Both the position numbers and the translations under genes were made by a program. Under the pieces are notes generated by a model. The model did no database searches, was not told the origin of the DNA, and saw only the letters and a list, made by a program, of their open reading frames with translations. DNA of 64,000 nucleotides from a virus, in IMG/VR virus record IMGVR_UViG_3300025736_000014, positions 1 through 64,000 of that record, one strand, 5' to 3'. This document shows positions 7,818 through 16,909 of the stretch, piece after piece (position 1 is the first letter of the stretch; each line of letters begins with the position of its first letter).

Positions 7818-9552
7818 CGACTATATCTTTCACATTATCATAAAGCTCTAACATAGATGTTAGCATGTTATTCTCATGACTAATGAAAGGATCAAATAAT
7901 TGATCTATATCCTCTCTTTTCTTGATTGTCATTAAGCCATCTCCAATAATCCTCTTAGTTCTAGAATCAATTATTTCAGAACTGAAAGCTCTAAATTCAC
8001 GATTCTTTTTGAAATCGTTTTTAGTTGCCTTTTTCCATCTCTTCAACTCTTCAAACAATTCTTTATCAGCAATTTTTTTAATCTTGCTAGTAACTGAATT
8101 ATCTTTAGGTGGAGCTGTCTTATCTTTTGGTGTACCAGGTTTATCTTTCGGTACGGGTGGTTGTCCAGTTCCATCTTTAGGTAAATATGATTGTGGCAAT
8201 ATAGGTGTTCCTTGCTCTGACATCTCAATCAAGTCTTTAACAAACACTGGACCTGTAGGCGTAGTAATATAGTGACCCATCCCAATCGGCTCATAACCTT
8301 CTCCAATCCTCCACTCGTCAACTGATACGGCACCATACCCAACCAATTTAGCGAATACATCAGCCTCCTCTTTCTTATTAGTTGGATTGATATTTGTCCA
8401 TACAAATTCAAGCTCATCTTGTCCTAAATCTTCCTGAACCATGCGATCAAAGATCTCTTTCAAGAAGTTAGCAGTTGGATAAAGACCACGTTCTTTACCG
8501 ATTTCCCACTCTGCCTCAGTTGCCCCTTTGCCCCTATCAAATTGAAAACCAATAGACTGTGGTGGTACTTCCATTACTGAACAAGTATTAAGCAATAGCC
8601 ACTTCTCAAACCTATCAAACTTCATATCGTCTGGTTTTCTAATTGGATGCCACTGCATTCCCTCTGGTAAGAATTTAATCTTTCTCTGAAATCTTGGATC
8701 ACCTGAAAACATAGCATCCCACTTGCTTTGCCATACCTGCATCTGCTCTGGGCTATCAGCAACTTCCTTTGGAAGTTCGACAAAGCCCTCTGGAACATTC
8801 CCTTCTGTTAAGTAAGCAAGGTTATAAGAAGACAGTTTTAAAGCTGTTGTTACTGTGATAATTAGTGTTTCTACTGGGCTTAACCCATATGGGGTGTTAG
8901 TCCTTGGGTTCATAAGTCTATAAATTAATTCATCTGTAGATAGCTTCGCTGTTAATTTCCCATCAATGACCTGAACGTATGCTTTACGTGGTGCCGCAGG
9001 AACTGTCCCATCCTTATTTAGCATCAATTTAATGGTTGCACTATCTATTGGTAAATATCCATATAAATCACCTTTCCTATTCAGACGCTTATAGATAGAC
9101 ACAGCATCCAATACCATCAAGTCCTCAATGATTTTATTAACAAATATTCTGAAACTCATTGTTTCATCTCCAGTAGGATATTTTAAGAAATCTTTTGTAG
9201 TCTTAGATTCTTCTCTTAATCTATCTTTCTTCTTCTTATCTTTAACAACTTCACGAGGAACAATATCCCAATCTAACTGTGTAATTTGTCTTTTGCGATA
9301 ATTGACACAAGACCTAAGGATCGGATAGAACAAAGCAAACTCTCTTAAAATACCATAACTGATTCCGCCAGGGAAACTCTTCTTAACTACCTTTCTATTA
9401 ATCGTACCAGCACCATCTGGATATGTGTCAATTGGTAATGACTGTGTCGTTAATCTCTTTTTTAATTCTCCATCTTTCTCAATCGTTTCTTCGAGTGATT
9501 TCTCAATCACAGGGTTAATAACTCTCTTCAAAAGATTATCAAAAATTCCCAT
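7777..9552 (-). CDS. Portal protein
   Basis: A 591-residue protein in the canonical place between large terminase and Mu F-like head protein. The region around 75-110 (ILREFALFYPILRSCVNYRKRQI, then LDWDIVP) and the SVMEVPPQSIGF segment near residue 325 are typical of portal proteins. About 490-520 is a Pro/Lys/Asp low-complexity linker; the rest of the tail is charged. It would form the dodecameric ring through which DNA is packaged and ejected. Confidence 0.92.
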   Translation of the reverse strand: MGIFDNLLKRVINPVIEKSLEETIEKDGELKKRLTTQSLPIDTYPDGAGTINRKVVKKSFPGGISYGILREFALFYPILRSCVNYRKRQITQLDWDIVPREVVKDKKKKDRLREESKTTKDFLKYPTGDETMSFRIFVNKIIEDLMVLDAVSIYKRLNRKGDLYGYLPIDSATIKLMLNKDGTVPAAPRKAYVQVIDGKLTAKLSTDELIYRLMNPRTNTPYGLSPVETLIITVTTALKLSSYNLAYLTEGNVPEGFVELPKEVADSPEQMQVWQSKWDAMFSGDPRFQRKIKFLPEGMQWHPIRKPDDMKFDRFEKWLLLNTCSVMEVPPQSIGFQFDRGKGATEAEWEIGKERGLYPTANFLKEIFDRMVQEDLGQDELEFVWTNINPTNKKEEADVFAKLVGYGAVSVDEWRIGEGYEPIGMGHYITTPTGPVFVKDLIEMSEQGTPILPQSYLPKDGTGQPPVPKDKPGTPKDKTAPPKDNSVTSKIKKIADKELFEELKRWKKATKNDFKKNREFRAFSSEIIDSRTKRIIGDGLMTIKKREDIDQLFDPFISHENNMLTSMLELYDNVKDIVDEKTTVKKGQKSS

Positions 9553-9553
9553 A

Positions 9554-12256
9554 TTATTTTACCTCTTTTATCCTTTGGGCGTTTACTCTTATCCAATCTA
9601 TCAAGCCAGGATTTTCATCCTTACCTGGTTGGCTGTAGTAATCCAAAAGAGCCTTTCCTGTTAACGCTCGAGATTGAGCCATACGAGCAAAATTTAAGGC
9701 GTGGAAATAGTGGTCAGTTCCTTGCCTGGTCTCAACCCAGAAAGCAGTTTCCTCACCAGTTCTTCTGTTTTTCTTCGTAACTCTCGTTAACGATCTTAAC
9801 TGGTTATAGAAACCTGGAACTGTTTCTATGTTCCTTGGCAGCTCTACCACCTTATTTTGTATATCACTTACAAGATAATCCAGACTGATCGTCCTGTCAA
9901 GTTTAACCTCATATTTTATATTGTCCCACCTAAAATATTCTTTGACAGTAAACTTGGATGACGGATAGGTTGCTGCAAATATCCTCCTGGGAAATTTCTC
10001 TATCAATTCTTTTACTAACCCCTGTTCTGGCAATTTATCAACGACAGCAATTTTAATATCATAAGCTCCCATAACACTCTCAATGCTATTAGCTGGTCCG
10101 AAGAATTTGCTAACAATACCTGCCCAAACTACACGATATCCTTCGCCTTTTATTTTCTGGACAACAACAACGTTATGGACTTTACTACCAATATCAATAC
10201 CAGCGAAACAAGACTTTTTGGATTCAATAGGAATCTCATACTCTTTTTTACATGCGTTTAACTCAGAAATTTGGACAACCTGTCCTGAAACCTCGTAAGG
10301 AAGCCCAAGGTCTTGATTATAAAACTGCTGTAAAGCAGAAAAACCTATAAGTTTTGCACTCCGATATTTCTTAACAATATCAGCAATAGTTACTGATGGA
10401 TTATACATCCCATTAACTCTATATCCATGAACATCACTAGATGGGTTTTGAGCTTCCCATCTACCATCAACAATTCTTTTCATCTTCTTTTTACACTGAC
10501 GGCAAACACAAGTTTTATTTTTATAATTAATATTCTTAAAGAAATCTAACTCTTGCCATAATCCACAATTCTTACACTTAATCTGCCATACTCTTTGATC
10601 GCTATCTAAATAGGCTTGGTGAATAGCATGCTTTGGTAGAGTAGGAGTAGAAATTTCACGTCTCCACTTTAGATCAGAAGCGTTCATACGCTTATCAATA
10701 AAAGGAACATTCCTTTCGTCAAACCTATCTCGTTCATCTAAGAAAACACAATCAGCATCAACAGAAATAATCTGTTTCTCGTTTGTGCTACCACGAAAAT
10801 AAATATCTCCTTTGCCTATCTTTTTTAAACCCAACGTCTCGACTCTTTTTCCCTGAACAGACTCAACCCGATCTTTTAAGTAGTCAGACATGTTAAGAAC
10901 TGGATTAAGACGAGCTTGGACAAACTCTTGTAACTGCTTCTGGGCGGGGAATGTGTTACCAGTCCAATAAATTGATCCCTTTCTCCTAGCTAAAAATGTT
11001 CCGTTATCTGTTCTTGGACACCAAACAATACCATCATAGTCAATATGCTTCCTATGTAACTTCCTTACAGATATATTATTAGATAGATATAATTGCATAT
11101 TAGATGATCCGTCTTTTCTTTTTACAATCCTTGTTGATATGCCAGCTAAAGAGCAAACCATAGTCCATATGTCAATTCTTTGCTTATTCTTCTGTGTAAA
11201 GGCTCTAACTAGATTGCCTCTCTTTGTTTTTCTTCTCCACCCGTCTGCATCTAGTGATGTTTCTATAAATATATTCAATTGGTTTTTTGTTAAAGATAAA
11301 ATAAATTCTATTGATGGAACTTTGTTTGGCATTACTAACCTTATTTTTCTTGCTACCTCTCCCTTAAACATAAGCTGAACACAATTAGAGTCGTTATTGG
11401 AAAGATGTTCTTTATAGCTAAGTTTGTTGAGTTTTAGACATCTTTTTATCTTCTGAACTTTATCATGATTAACTTTCTCTGATTGTGTTATACCTATTAA
11501 ACTTGGTCCTATGCCTCGAATTCCTTTTCCCTGTGCTTTTGCAAAGTGTCCATCTGTCCAAACCCAAGCACATAATTCAACAAATTGATTTGAGTATGTT
11601 TTGTCCTTTGGTAAATCGGCACAAGAAACAGCACGAGGAATATATTTATCTCCAATAAACATATCTTTGGTTTGTGTAAAGTAAAAACCCTGCTTCTTAT
11701 GTTTGTTGATCCACCCATCTTTTACTATCCATCTATGATTGTTAGTAACAAGTGCAGAAAACTTATTTGTCTCCAATAAAATAAGTTTAGTTTTAACCTT
11801 CTTGGTAAAAAGCTCTTTAGATTTTTTCCACTCACTCTTTCCAGTTATTTTATTCATAGTAAGTATAACTTCACCATCTCTTATCTGATTAAACCTTAAC
11901 CACCCTCTTTTAGATAAAAGCTCTGTTTTTTCGTCTACGCAATAGAGTACATTCTTCCCTAGAATATCAGCAATCCACACAGCCTCAGAAATACCACGCT
12001 CAGACAATCCCATCTGTGATGCCTTGGTATACACAATATTGTGATACTGGTCAGTATAGATTTGTACTAAATATTTCCTGTCGGAGAATTTAAGAGGTTT
12101 CCCCTTTGAGGTAAGCCAAACTGCTTTTACCCAAGTGAAATAATCAGACAACTTCTCCTTCTTGAACTTCTGCTGTGCCTTTATTAGCAGTTGCTTCTCC
12201 AGCACGGCTAGCTCTTTCTCGTTTAACTTCTGCAAGGAGCTTGAGAACGCCTTCAT
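9554..12256 (-). CDS. terL: Terminase large subunit (GpA-type) containing an intein
   Basis: A 900-residue precursor. The ATPase has a degenerate Walker A (TKASQMGLSE, 77-86) and Walker B VFLDERD at 504-510. Two Cys pairs around 550-585 (CKNC, CRQC) form the zinc finger typical of the lambda GpA family. The nuclease domain starts at about 660 with FAGIDIGSK. A 329-residue intein interrupts the ATPase at residues 106-434; the spliced protein would be about 571 residues. The start has AAAGGA upstream and overlaps the small subunit gene by 113 bases. It packages and cuts phage DNA. Confidence 0.93.
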   Translation of the reverse strand: MKAFSSSLQKLNEKELAVLEKQLLIKAQQKFKKEKLSDYFTWVKAVWLTSKGKPLKFSDRKYLVQIYTDQYHNIVYTKASQMGLSERGISEAVWIADILGKNVLYCVDEKTELLSKRGWLRFNQIRDGEVILTMNKITGKSEWKKSKELFTKKVKTKLILLETNKFSALVTNNHRWIVKDGWINKHKKQGFYFTQTKDMFIGDKYIPRAVSCADLPKDKTYSNQFVELCAWVWTDGHFAKAQGKGIRGIGPSLIGITQSEKVNHDKVQKIKRCLKLNKLSYKEHLSNNDSNCVQLMFKGEVARKIRLVMPNKVPSIEFILSLTKNQLNIFIETSLDADGWRRKTKRGNLVRAFTQKNKQRIDIWTMVCSLAGISTRIVKRKDGSSNMQLYLSNNISVRKLHRKHIDYDGIVWCPRTDNGTFLARRKGSIYWTGNTFPAQKQLQEFVQARLNPVLNMSDYLKDRVESVQGKRVETLGLKKIGKGDIYFRGSTNEKQIISVDADCVFLDERDRFDERNVPFIDKRMNASDLKWRREISTPTLPKHAIHQAYLDSDQRVWQIKCKNCGLWQELDFFKNINYKNKTCVCRQCKKKMKRIVDGRWEAQNPSSDVHGYRVNGMYNPSVTIADIVKKYRSAKLIGFSALQQFYNQDLGLPYEVSGQVVQISELNACKKEYEIPIESKKSCFAGIDIGSKVHNVVVVQKIKGEGYRVVWAGIVSKFFGPANSIESVMGAYDIKIAVVDKLPEQGLVKELIEKFPRRIFAATYPSSKFTVKEYFRWDNIKYEVKLDRTISLDYLVSDIQNKVVELPRNIETVPGFYNQLRSLTRVTKKNRRTGEETAFWVETRQGTDHYFHALNFARMAQSRALTGKALLDYYSQPGKDENPGLIDWIRVNAQRIKEVK
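10955..11941 (-). other. Intein in terminase large subunit, with LAGLIDADG endonuclease
   Basis: 329 residues from Cys1 (CVDEKTELLSKRGW) to GN at the end, followed by extein Thr+1. Block B has TNNHRW with the catalytic His. Two LAGLIDADG-like motifs (ELCAWVWTDGHF and ETSLDADGW) mark a fused homing endonuclease. The insertion lies directly after the strand that follows Walker A, in the most conserved part of the ATPase, as is common for inteins. The penultimate residue is Gly rather than the usual His. Confidence 0.92.
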
Positions 12257-12710
12257 AATCAGAATCCTTTAATAATTTGTCTAAATTTGTATTCGGTAAT
12301 TCAATGTTAATCTGCGTTAATCCTCCACCATGAGGAGCCCTTTCGCCCATACCTAAAGCTTTTCGCTCTTCTTTCATCCCAGCAATAACCATACGTCTTG
12401 CCTCATCAATAGTTTCAATCTCTAACGTTTTTAATTTCTTTGCAGCTTTAGCTTGAAGATATCTCGCCAATCTTGCCTGTCTTTGTCTGACAGCAGTTAC
12501 CTCATCAACACTTTGACTAACCATCTTATTCTTAGCCTCATCTGTCATCCTCTCTTGAAGTGCCTTCTTCTCAGATGCCCACCCCGCTGTCTGGTTAAAA
12601 TTAGTAGTAGGAATTTTCTTAGATTCTAGAAACTTCTTTACCGTCAACCAATCTCCAGTGAGATATTCACGCTTCAATTTAGGCCAATTCCACTTACCTC
12701 TTGTTGCCAT
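12144..12710 (-). CDS. Probable terminase small subunit
   Basis: A 188-residue protein directly upstream of, and overlapping, the large terminase. The N-terminus (WPKLKREYLTGDWLTVKKFL) looks like a helix-turn-helix that would bind the packaging site. The middle is a long charged helical region and the end is Ala/Glu-rich and probably disordered. The function rests on position and the N-terminal pattern. Confidence 0.8.
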   Translation of the reverse strand: MATRGKWNWPKLKREYLTGDWLTVKKFLESKKIPTTNFNQTAGWASEKKALQERMTDEAKNKMVSQSVDEVTAVRQRQARLARYLQAKAAKKLKTLEIETIDEARRMVIAGMKEERKALGMGERAPHGGGLTQINIELPNTNLDKLLKDSDYEGVLKLLAEVKRERASRAGEATANKGTAEVQEGEVV

Positions 12711-14190
12711 GTTTTTTTACCTTCTTTGGTGGCTTCCAATTCTTACGTTCCACCTTAAGATTATTATACACCTCAGTGAATAAATTGTCCCATAGTGGTG
12801 AAATTTTCTTCCAACTATAATCTTGTACCCACTTGTATGCCCTCTCTGTTATTTTAGTTACCTTGTCTGGATTATCGTAAATCCAAATCATCTTCTTGAC
12901 CGCATCTTCAACGTTGCCAAGTGGTCTGATTCTTTCATAGTCAGCAGTGCCATATGTCGCCCACTCTGAACTATTAGCACCACTCTTATATGGAATACCC
13001 CTCACTTTCTTGGCTAAAGATTCTATATCATCTAGACTATCAGACTTATCATAATTAAATAACTCTGGATGAACGGTATTATCAGGAGCTAAAACAGGAG
13101 TTTTAGTAGCAAATCCCTCCATGTTATAAAAACCAAATCCTTCGCCCAAACTTGTACTAATAATCATATCAGACACGTTATAGATTAGGTTCATAGCTTC
13201 TACAGGAAATCCTGTATTAGCAGAGAATTTCGCAGGAACAGCCCAGTCTTTACCCATCTCTAGGTTGAACTGCCTACCATACTCTAATAGCGATCCCCAA
13301 GCATCAGTTTCCTGACAGTGAAGATATAAGAAAGAATCTGGTCGACGCTTTTGAAATTCCTTAAATATTTTCATCGTTCTTGGTAAGTCTTTTCTCTGTT
13401 GATTCCTAGCAACGGCAGTTACTAAGAAAGTCTCTGGTTTGACTTTACCATCAAATAACTGCTTCCTATACTTTACTTTTTCCTTATCACTAATTGGATT
13501 AAAAATATCTGTATCTACACCGTGATAAATAACTCTTAATCTCTTAGGAACTTCAGTTGGTCTATCCAAAGTATTATCAGCTTTGATAATCTCCTCTTTT
13601 CCATACTTAGTGTATGCCACTGGATAATCAGCCATAGAAATCGAGTTTTCAACCCAATTAGCTTTTAGGGGAGAATCAACTGGCCAGTAAGAAACAACCT
13701 TAAAGTGCCAATCTGGCGGAAGACTATCCTTTGAACTCTTTTGCGTCTTCTTAATTACTTTCATAGTTCCTACATTAAAAACAGGAAGGGGCTGTTCTAA
13801 GATAAAAGCATCATTAAGTGTAAAGACAATATCCCAAGGGGGAAGTATATCTGGATCTTTACCTAGTAACGCTGCTACCAGTCTAGCTCTACCATAAATA
13901 TCTCCTCCTATACCTAGTTGAGCACCAGGTTTAGCAGGAAAAATTCTATAAGGATATTTAATCGGATTTTTCCAGCCACCCCTATCGTTCACCCCAATAA
14001 TATCAATATCATACTTTCTAGTCTTTCCATCTGCTTTCTTAAGCATGGCGATATAATTAAAAATTCCTCTAGCAACCGTAGCGAACCCTGTAGCACAAGA
14101 AGGAGAATCAATCCATATAAGTAATCTAATCCTATCTGTTTTTTTATTAGTATTTGGTAAAACTATCTTAACTTTATTTTTCTTACTCAT
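12694..14190 (-). CDS. Glycosyltransferase, GT-B (GT4-like)
   Basis: A 498-residue protein from the ATG with AAAGGA upstream; an ATG 14 codons earlier lacks a site and would overlap the neighbour. The Rossmann-type N-terminus has WIDSPSCATGFATVARGIF. The C-terminal donor domain has STSLGEGFGFYNMEGFATKTPVLA (about 355-378), the E-x7-E-like motif of GT4 enzymes. It likely transfers a sugar from a nucleotide donor. It adjoins the terminase gene, so the glycan block and the virion block touch here. Confidence 0.88.
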   Translation of the reverse strand: MSKKNKVKIVLPNTNKKTDRIRLLIWIDSPSCATGFATVARGIFNYIAMLKKADGKTRKYDIDIIGVNDRGGWKNPIKYPYRIFPAKPGAQLGIGGDIYGRARLVAALLGKDPDILPPWDIVFTLNDAFILEQPLPVFNVGTMKVIKKTQKSSKDSLPPDWHFKVVSYWPVDSPLKANWVENSISMADYPVAYTKYGKEEIIKADNTLDRPTEVPKRLRVIYHGVDTDIFNPISDKEKVKYRKQLFDGKVKPETFLVTAVARNQQRKDLPRTMKIFKEFQKRRPDSFLYLHCQETDAWGSLLEYGRQFNLEMGKDWAVPAKFSANTGFPVEAMNLIYNVSDMIISTSLGEGFGFYNMEGFATKTPVLAPDNTVHPELFNYDKSDSLDDIESLAKKVRGIPYKSGANSSEWATYGTADYERIRPLGNVEDAVKKMIWIYDNPDKVTKITERAYKWVQDYSWKKISPLWDNLFTEVYNNLKVERKNWKPPKKVKKHGNKR

Positions 14191-14191
14191 A

Positions 14192-14530
14192 TTATTTGTT
14201 TCCTTTCTTAGGTCGACCATGATAATGGACATGATCGGGAATAGACCTCATATTTTTATCAAGAGTCCACTTTCCCTTTCCATATACTTTATCACAAACC
14301 TCCGATAATCTCCAAACCATCTGACTGTCAACCCTATGTCTAGCTTCTTTAACATGCTTTCTGAATACAATCATTGGACACTTACACTTTACACAGTCAA
14401 GTACTACATACTTCTTGGATTCAAAATACCACTTCGTCTTTTTTTCTAGCTCACAAAGCTCACAACCCTCCTCTGGTTTCTCTTTTTCTAATGCCTTAGC
14501 TATATCAGCTATTGATGAATTAACGTCCAT
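14192..14530 (-). CDS. HIT-like zinc protein (112 aa)
   Basis: Cysteines at 23 and 26 and at 46, 49 and 51 suggest zinc binding. Near the end, DHVHYHGRP (His 100, 102, 104) matches the HxHxH of HIT-family nucleotide hydrolases and transferases, though the protein is short and has Cys pairs. It may act on a nucleotide or nucleotide sugar. It lies one base from the GT4-like gene and overlaps the zinc-protein family gene upstream. Confidence 0.65.
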   Translation of the reverse strand: MDVNSSIADIAKALEKEKPEEGCELCELEKKTKWYFESKKYVVLDCVKCKCPMIVFRKHVKEARHRVDSQMVWRLSEVCDKVYGKGKWTLDKNMRSIPDHVHYHGRPKKGNK

Positions 14531-14819
14531 CTTCTACCTCCTTTAATTTTGCTTTAAGATAATTAACTTCAGATTTTAATCTTGCTGAGTCATCTTTTAG
14601 TACTATTATTTGCTGCTCTTGATCTTTAGTAGTATCAATAAGTGCTTGGAAATTACTATTTATATCTTTAGCACCAATTATATCTCCGTCATTAAAAACC
14701 TTACAAGTGTTGGCGTTCTTTTTCACCGCTCCACACTCACACACATAATCAAAGCCATGGGCTTTCCACTTATGGTCCCCTAATAGCTTGTGCATTGTTT
14801 TATCTGCTTTTCTTATCAT
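14520..14819 (-). CDS. Zinc-binding family protein, copy 1 (99 aa)
   Basis: First of four tandem relatives. It has TMHKLLGDHKW near the start, then CECG and a further Cys, a likely zinc site, followed by a predicted coiled coil (LIDTTKDQEQQIIVLKDDSAR onwards). The coiled coil suggests oligomers or a scaffold. Function unknown. It overlaps the next family member by 4 bases. Confidence 0.75.
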   Translation of the reverse strand: MIRKADKTMHKLLGDHKWKAHGFDYVCECGAVKKNANTCKVFNDGDIIGAKDINSNFQALIDTTKDQEQQIIVLKDDSARLKSEVNYLKAKLKEVEDGR

Positions 14820-15163
14820 GATGCCGCTCTCAAATCGCTAATAGATACTGAACCGACTGGCGTATTAATATACTGAGATGCCGTACTCAAGTGATTCATT
14901 GACTTTGGTTTCTTAGTACTATATCCAGATTGATAACCAACAGATGTTGTCCCTAATGCAGATGTAGTATAAGTACCTGATCCGCTAAAAGAAGGTACAG
15001 AACCATATGTATCTTTTGGATAAAGGAGATTGCCACACTTAGTACATCTAGTTATTGGATTGCCATAACTATCAAAGTCAGCAACTGGTTGATGACCATC
15101 ATCACCACAGTCTAACAATCTACGCATGGTTTTATCGAATTTTTTAGGTTTCGTCATACTCAA
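14816..15163 (-). CDS. Zinc-binding family protein, copy 2 (115 aa)
   Basis: Start KFDKTMRRLLDCGDDGHQ corresponds to the TMHKLLGDH segment of its neighbours, followed by CTKCG. The second half is Ser/Thr/Gly/Tyr-rich low complexity, probably disordered. It overlaps copies 1 and 3. Function unknown. Confidence 0.72.
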   Translation of the reverse strand: MSMTKPKKFDKTMRRLLDCGDDGHQPVADFDSYGNPITRCTKCGNLLYPKDTYGSVPSFSGSGTYTTSALGTTSVGYQSGYSTKKPKSMNHLSTASQYINTPVGSVSISDLRAAS

Positions 15164-15437
15164 ATCTTAATTTTTTCGGTAATAAATAAAGTGGTGAACT
15201 TACTGGCTTATTGTTTTCCAAGGTTGCGACTGCTTCTTCTATGTCCTTTAAAGTTAAAGTACCACCAGTATTAGCAGTGTAAATAGTAGAAGAATAGTTT
15301 CTATAAAAATCTTTAAAAATAGGTGACTTGCGAGTTTCACCACAAATAGAACAAATCTCGACAGAAATATCAATACCATCTGTTTCCCACTCATGATTCC
15401 CCAATAACTTATGCATTACTAAGTCAACCTTCCTCAT
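15144..15437 (-). CDS. Zinc-binding family protein, copy 3 (97 aa)
   Basis: Contains VMHKLLGNHEW at 7-17 then CSICG, the same order as copy 1. The C-terminal half contains a short helical segment. It overlaps both neighbours, so the four copies are translated as a coupled set. Confidence 0.75.
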   Translation of the reverse strand: MRKVDLVMHKLLGNHEWETDGIDISVEICSICGETRKSPIFKDFYRNYSSTIYTANTGGTLTLKDIEEAVATLENNKPVSSPLYLLPKKLRFEYDET

Positions 15438-15868
15438 AATGGATCTTTTAATGAGGCTAATTCAGACTTATATTCTTTAAGTACTTCTCCGACTTCTTTC
15501 GGTGTCATAGTGTAGGATGTAGACGAGCCGATATTTGTTCCAAATGTAACACCAGATGATCCACTTCCACCTCCACCTACATAAGTTGTCTCCGTACCCT
15601 CAGTTGTAGTAGTCCATGGCTGCTGTGGGTAAGTAGTAGTCCAGTCTTCAGTTCCTTTCTTTGTATTTTGTGCCAACTGATTTTCTAAACCAGCAATCCT
15701 AGCTTCTAGTAGAGCAATTAGCTGATTAAGGGCATCTTCATCTACAGTTTCTTTTCCACAATTTTTACACACCTTAGTAAACTTACCTTTCTTCTTCCAC
15801 TCATGGTCATCAATGAGTTTACACATCACTTCTTTTGGTGGACGTTTTTTAGGACACTTTTTTACCAT
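15434..15868 (-). CDS. Zinc-binding family protein, copy 4 (144 aa)
   Basis: Starts with MVKKCPKKRPPKEVMCKLIDDHEW, then CKNCG: the same motif pair as copies 1-3. A coiled coil (ALNQLIALLEARIAGLENQL) and a Thr/Gly/Ser-rich stretch follow. This is the longest family member. It overlaps the glycosyltransferase upstream by 20 bases. Confidence 0.75.
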   Translation of the reverse strand: MVKKCPKKRPPKEVMCKLIDDHEWKKKGKFTKVCKNCGKETVDEDALNQLIALLEARIAGLENQLAQNTKKGTEDWTTTYPQQPWTTTTEGTETTYVGGGGSGSSGVTFGTNIGSSTSYTMTPKEVGEVLKEYKSELASLKDPL

Positions 15869-16634
15869 ATGGCTCCTTATATTTGAATCTTATTGAATCA
15901 TCGTTTGGCGTAACACGATTGTGAGGATCAAATCCCCACTTATCTCTAAAATAGGCACGATTAGTTTCATAACTACGTCTGTTCTTAATACCTAACTCCT
16001 CATCTACTTTAATAGTCCTAGACCCAAAGTGATAAAACAAAGATGAAGCTGTTTTGCCAGCTTTTTGTCCAGCTCTTAAAATCCGATTATGATAATCTCC
16101 ATCTTCAAAATATGCTGGTTTATAGCCTTCATCAAAAAGCCCTGGGTATGTCTCTCTTGTATTTAATTCTTTCTTTCTAAGAATCTCTACTGTCTTAGGT
16201 GAAATCATGAAACATGAGAAGTGTGGATGCTCATCGAAACTATCTCCAATGGGAGCACTATTGATTGTTCTCATATCAATATGTTCTGCTGATGTCCACA
16301 TAATAAACTCTGGGTGATCCTCAGCAAATTTAACTAAGTTATCAATAGCTTCTGGATGAAAGATTAAATCGTTGTTTGGGATAATAATGTAATCAGAATT
16401 GTTATTTAAACCATGCTTAATGCCAATATTCCAAGACTTAGACAAGCAATTCTCATCGTTATTATAAAACGTACCAAGCTTCTTCATGCGTGGTATAAAT
16501 TCTGACTTACAGTAGTTATTAACTATCACAATCTCATAATCATGTGATGACTTAATAGACTCAACTGTCTTTTCGGTAAACTCAGCAAGAAGCTCATCTG
16601 AGATATAGATAGGTATAGTAATAGTTACTTTCAT
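15849..16634 (-). CDS. Family 2-type glycosyltransferase
   Basis: A 261-residue GT-A enzyme. It opens MKVTITIPIYISDELLAEF; IVIVNNYCKSEFIP is the donor-site region; IIIPNNDLIF near residue 84 supplies the metal-binding acidic residue in place of DxD; a YFEDGDYHNRI segment matches the ED motif of GT2 enzymes. Part of the glycan block. Confidence 0.88.
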   Translation of the reverse strand: MKVTITIPIYISDELLAEFTEKTVESIKSSHDYEIVIVNNYCKSEFIPRMKKLGTFYNNDENCLSKSWNIGIKHGLNNNSDYIIIPNNDLIFHPEAIDNLVKFAEDHPEFIMWTSAEHIDMRTINSAPIGDSFDEHPHFSCFMISPKTVEILRKKELNTRETYPGLFDEGYKPAYFEDGDYHNRILRAGQKAGKTASSLFYHFGSRTIKVDEELGIKNRRSYETNRAYFRDKWGFDPHNRVTPNDDSIRFKYKEPYGKKVS

Positions 16635-16909
16635 AAATCTTCCAGTAATCTTACCATAGTTATCTCTGCTTTTGTAGGTGGTATTCCCCCCATCTTCCTA
16701 ATCACTATTTCTGCTATTTCTTTCTCACTATAAGCAAATCTTAACTCATCTCTGTTAAAATAGACTCTACCGCTACCCCTTCTTCTACCTTTTGAATAAA
16801 CAAAAGCAATTTCGTTCTTTTTTGGTTTGTCAAATATTGCCCACTCACCACCCTTAAGTTTTATTAATTCTTCCTTAATTAAATCTAGCGAGAACTTAAA
16901 TTCATCCAT
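16631..16909 (-). CDS. Hypothetical protein (92 aa) between glycosyltransferases
   Basis: Small protein with MDEFKFSLDLIKEEL at the N-terminus and a beta-rich middle (GEWAIFDKPKKNEIAFVYS). It overlaps both neighbours. A decayed copy of this gene remains at 17604-17655, which shows that it was once duplicated with the adjacent glycosyltransferase. Function unknown. Confidence 0.75.
   Translation of the reverse strand: MDEFKFSLDLIKEELIKLKGGEWAIFDKPKKNEIAFVYSKGRRRGSGRVYFNRDELRFAYSEKEIAEIVIRKMGGIPPTKAEITMVRLLEDL

Noticed and set aside
12694-14232. Earlier ATG for the GT4-like glycosyltransferase
   Set aside because: It lies inside the upstream gene without a ribosome site, while the ATG at 14190 has AAAGGA.
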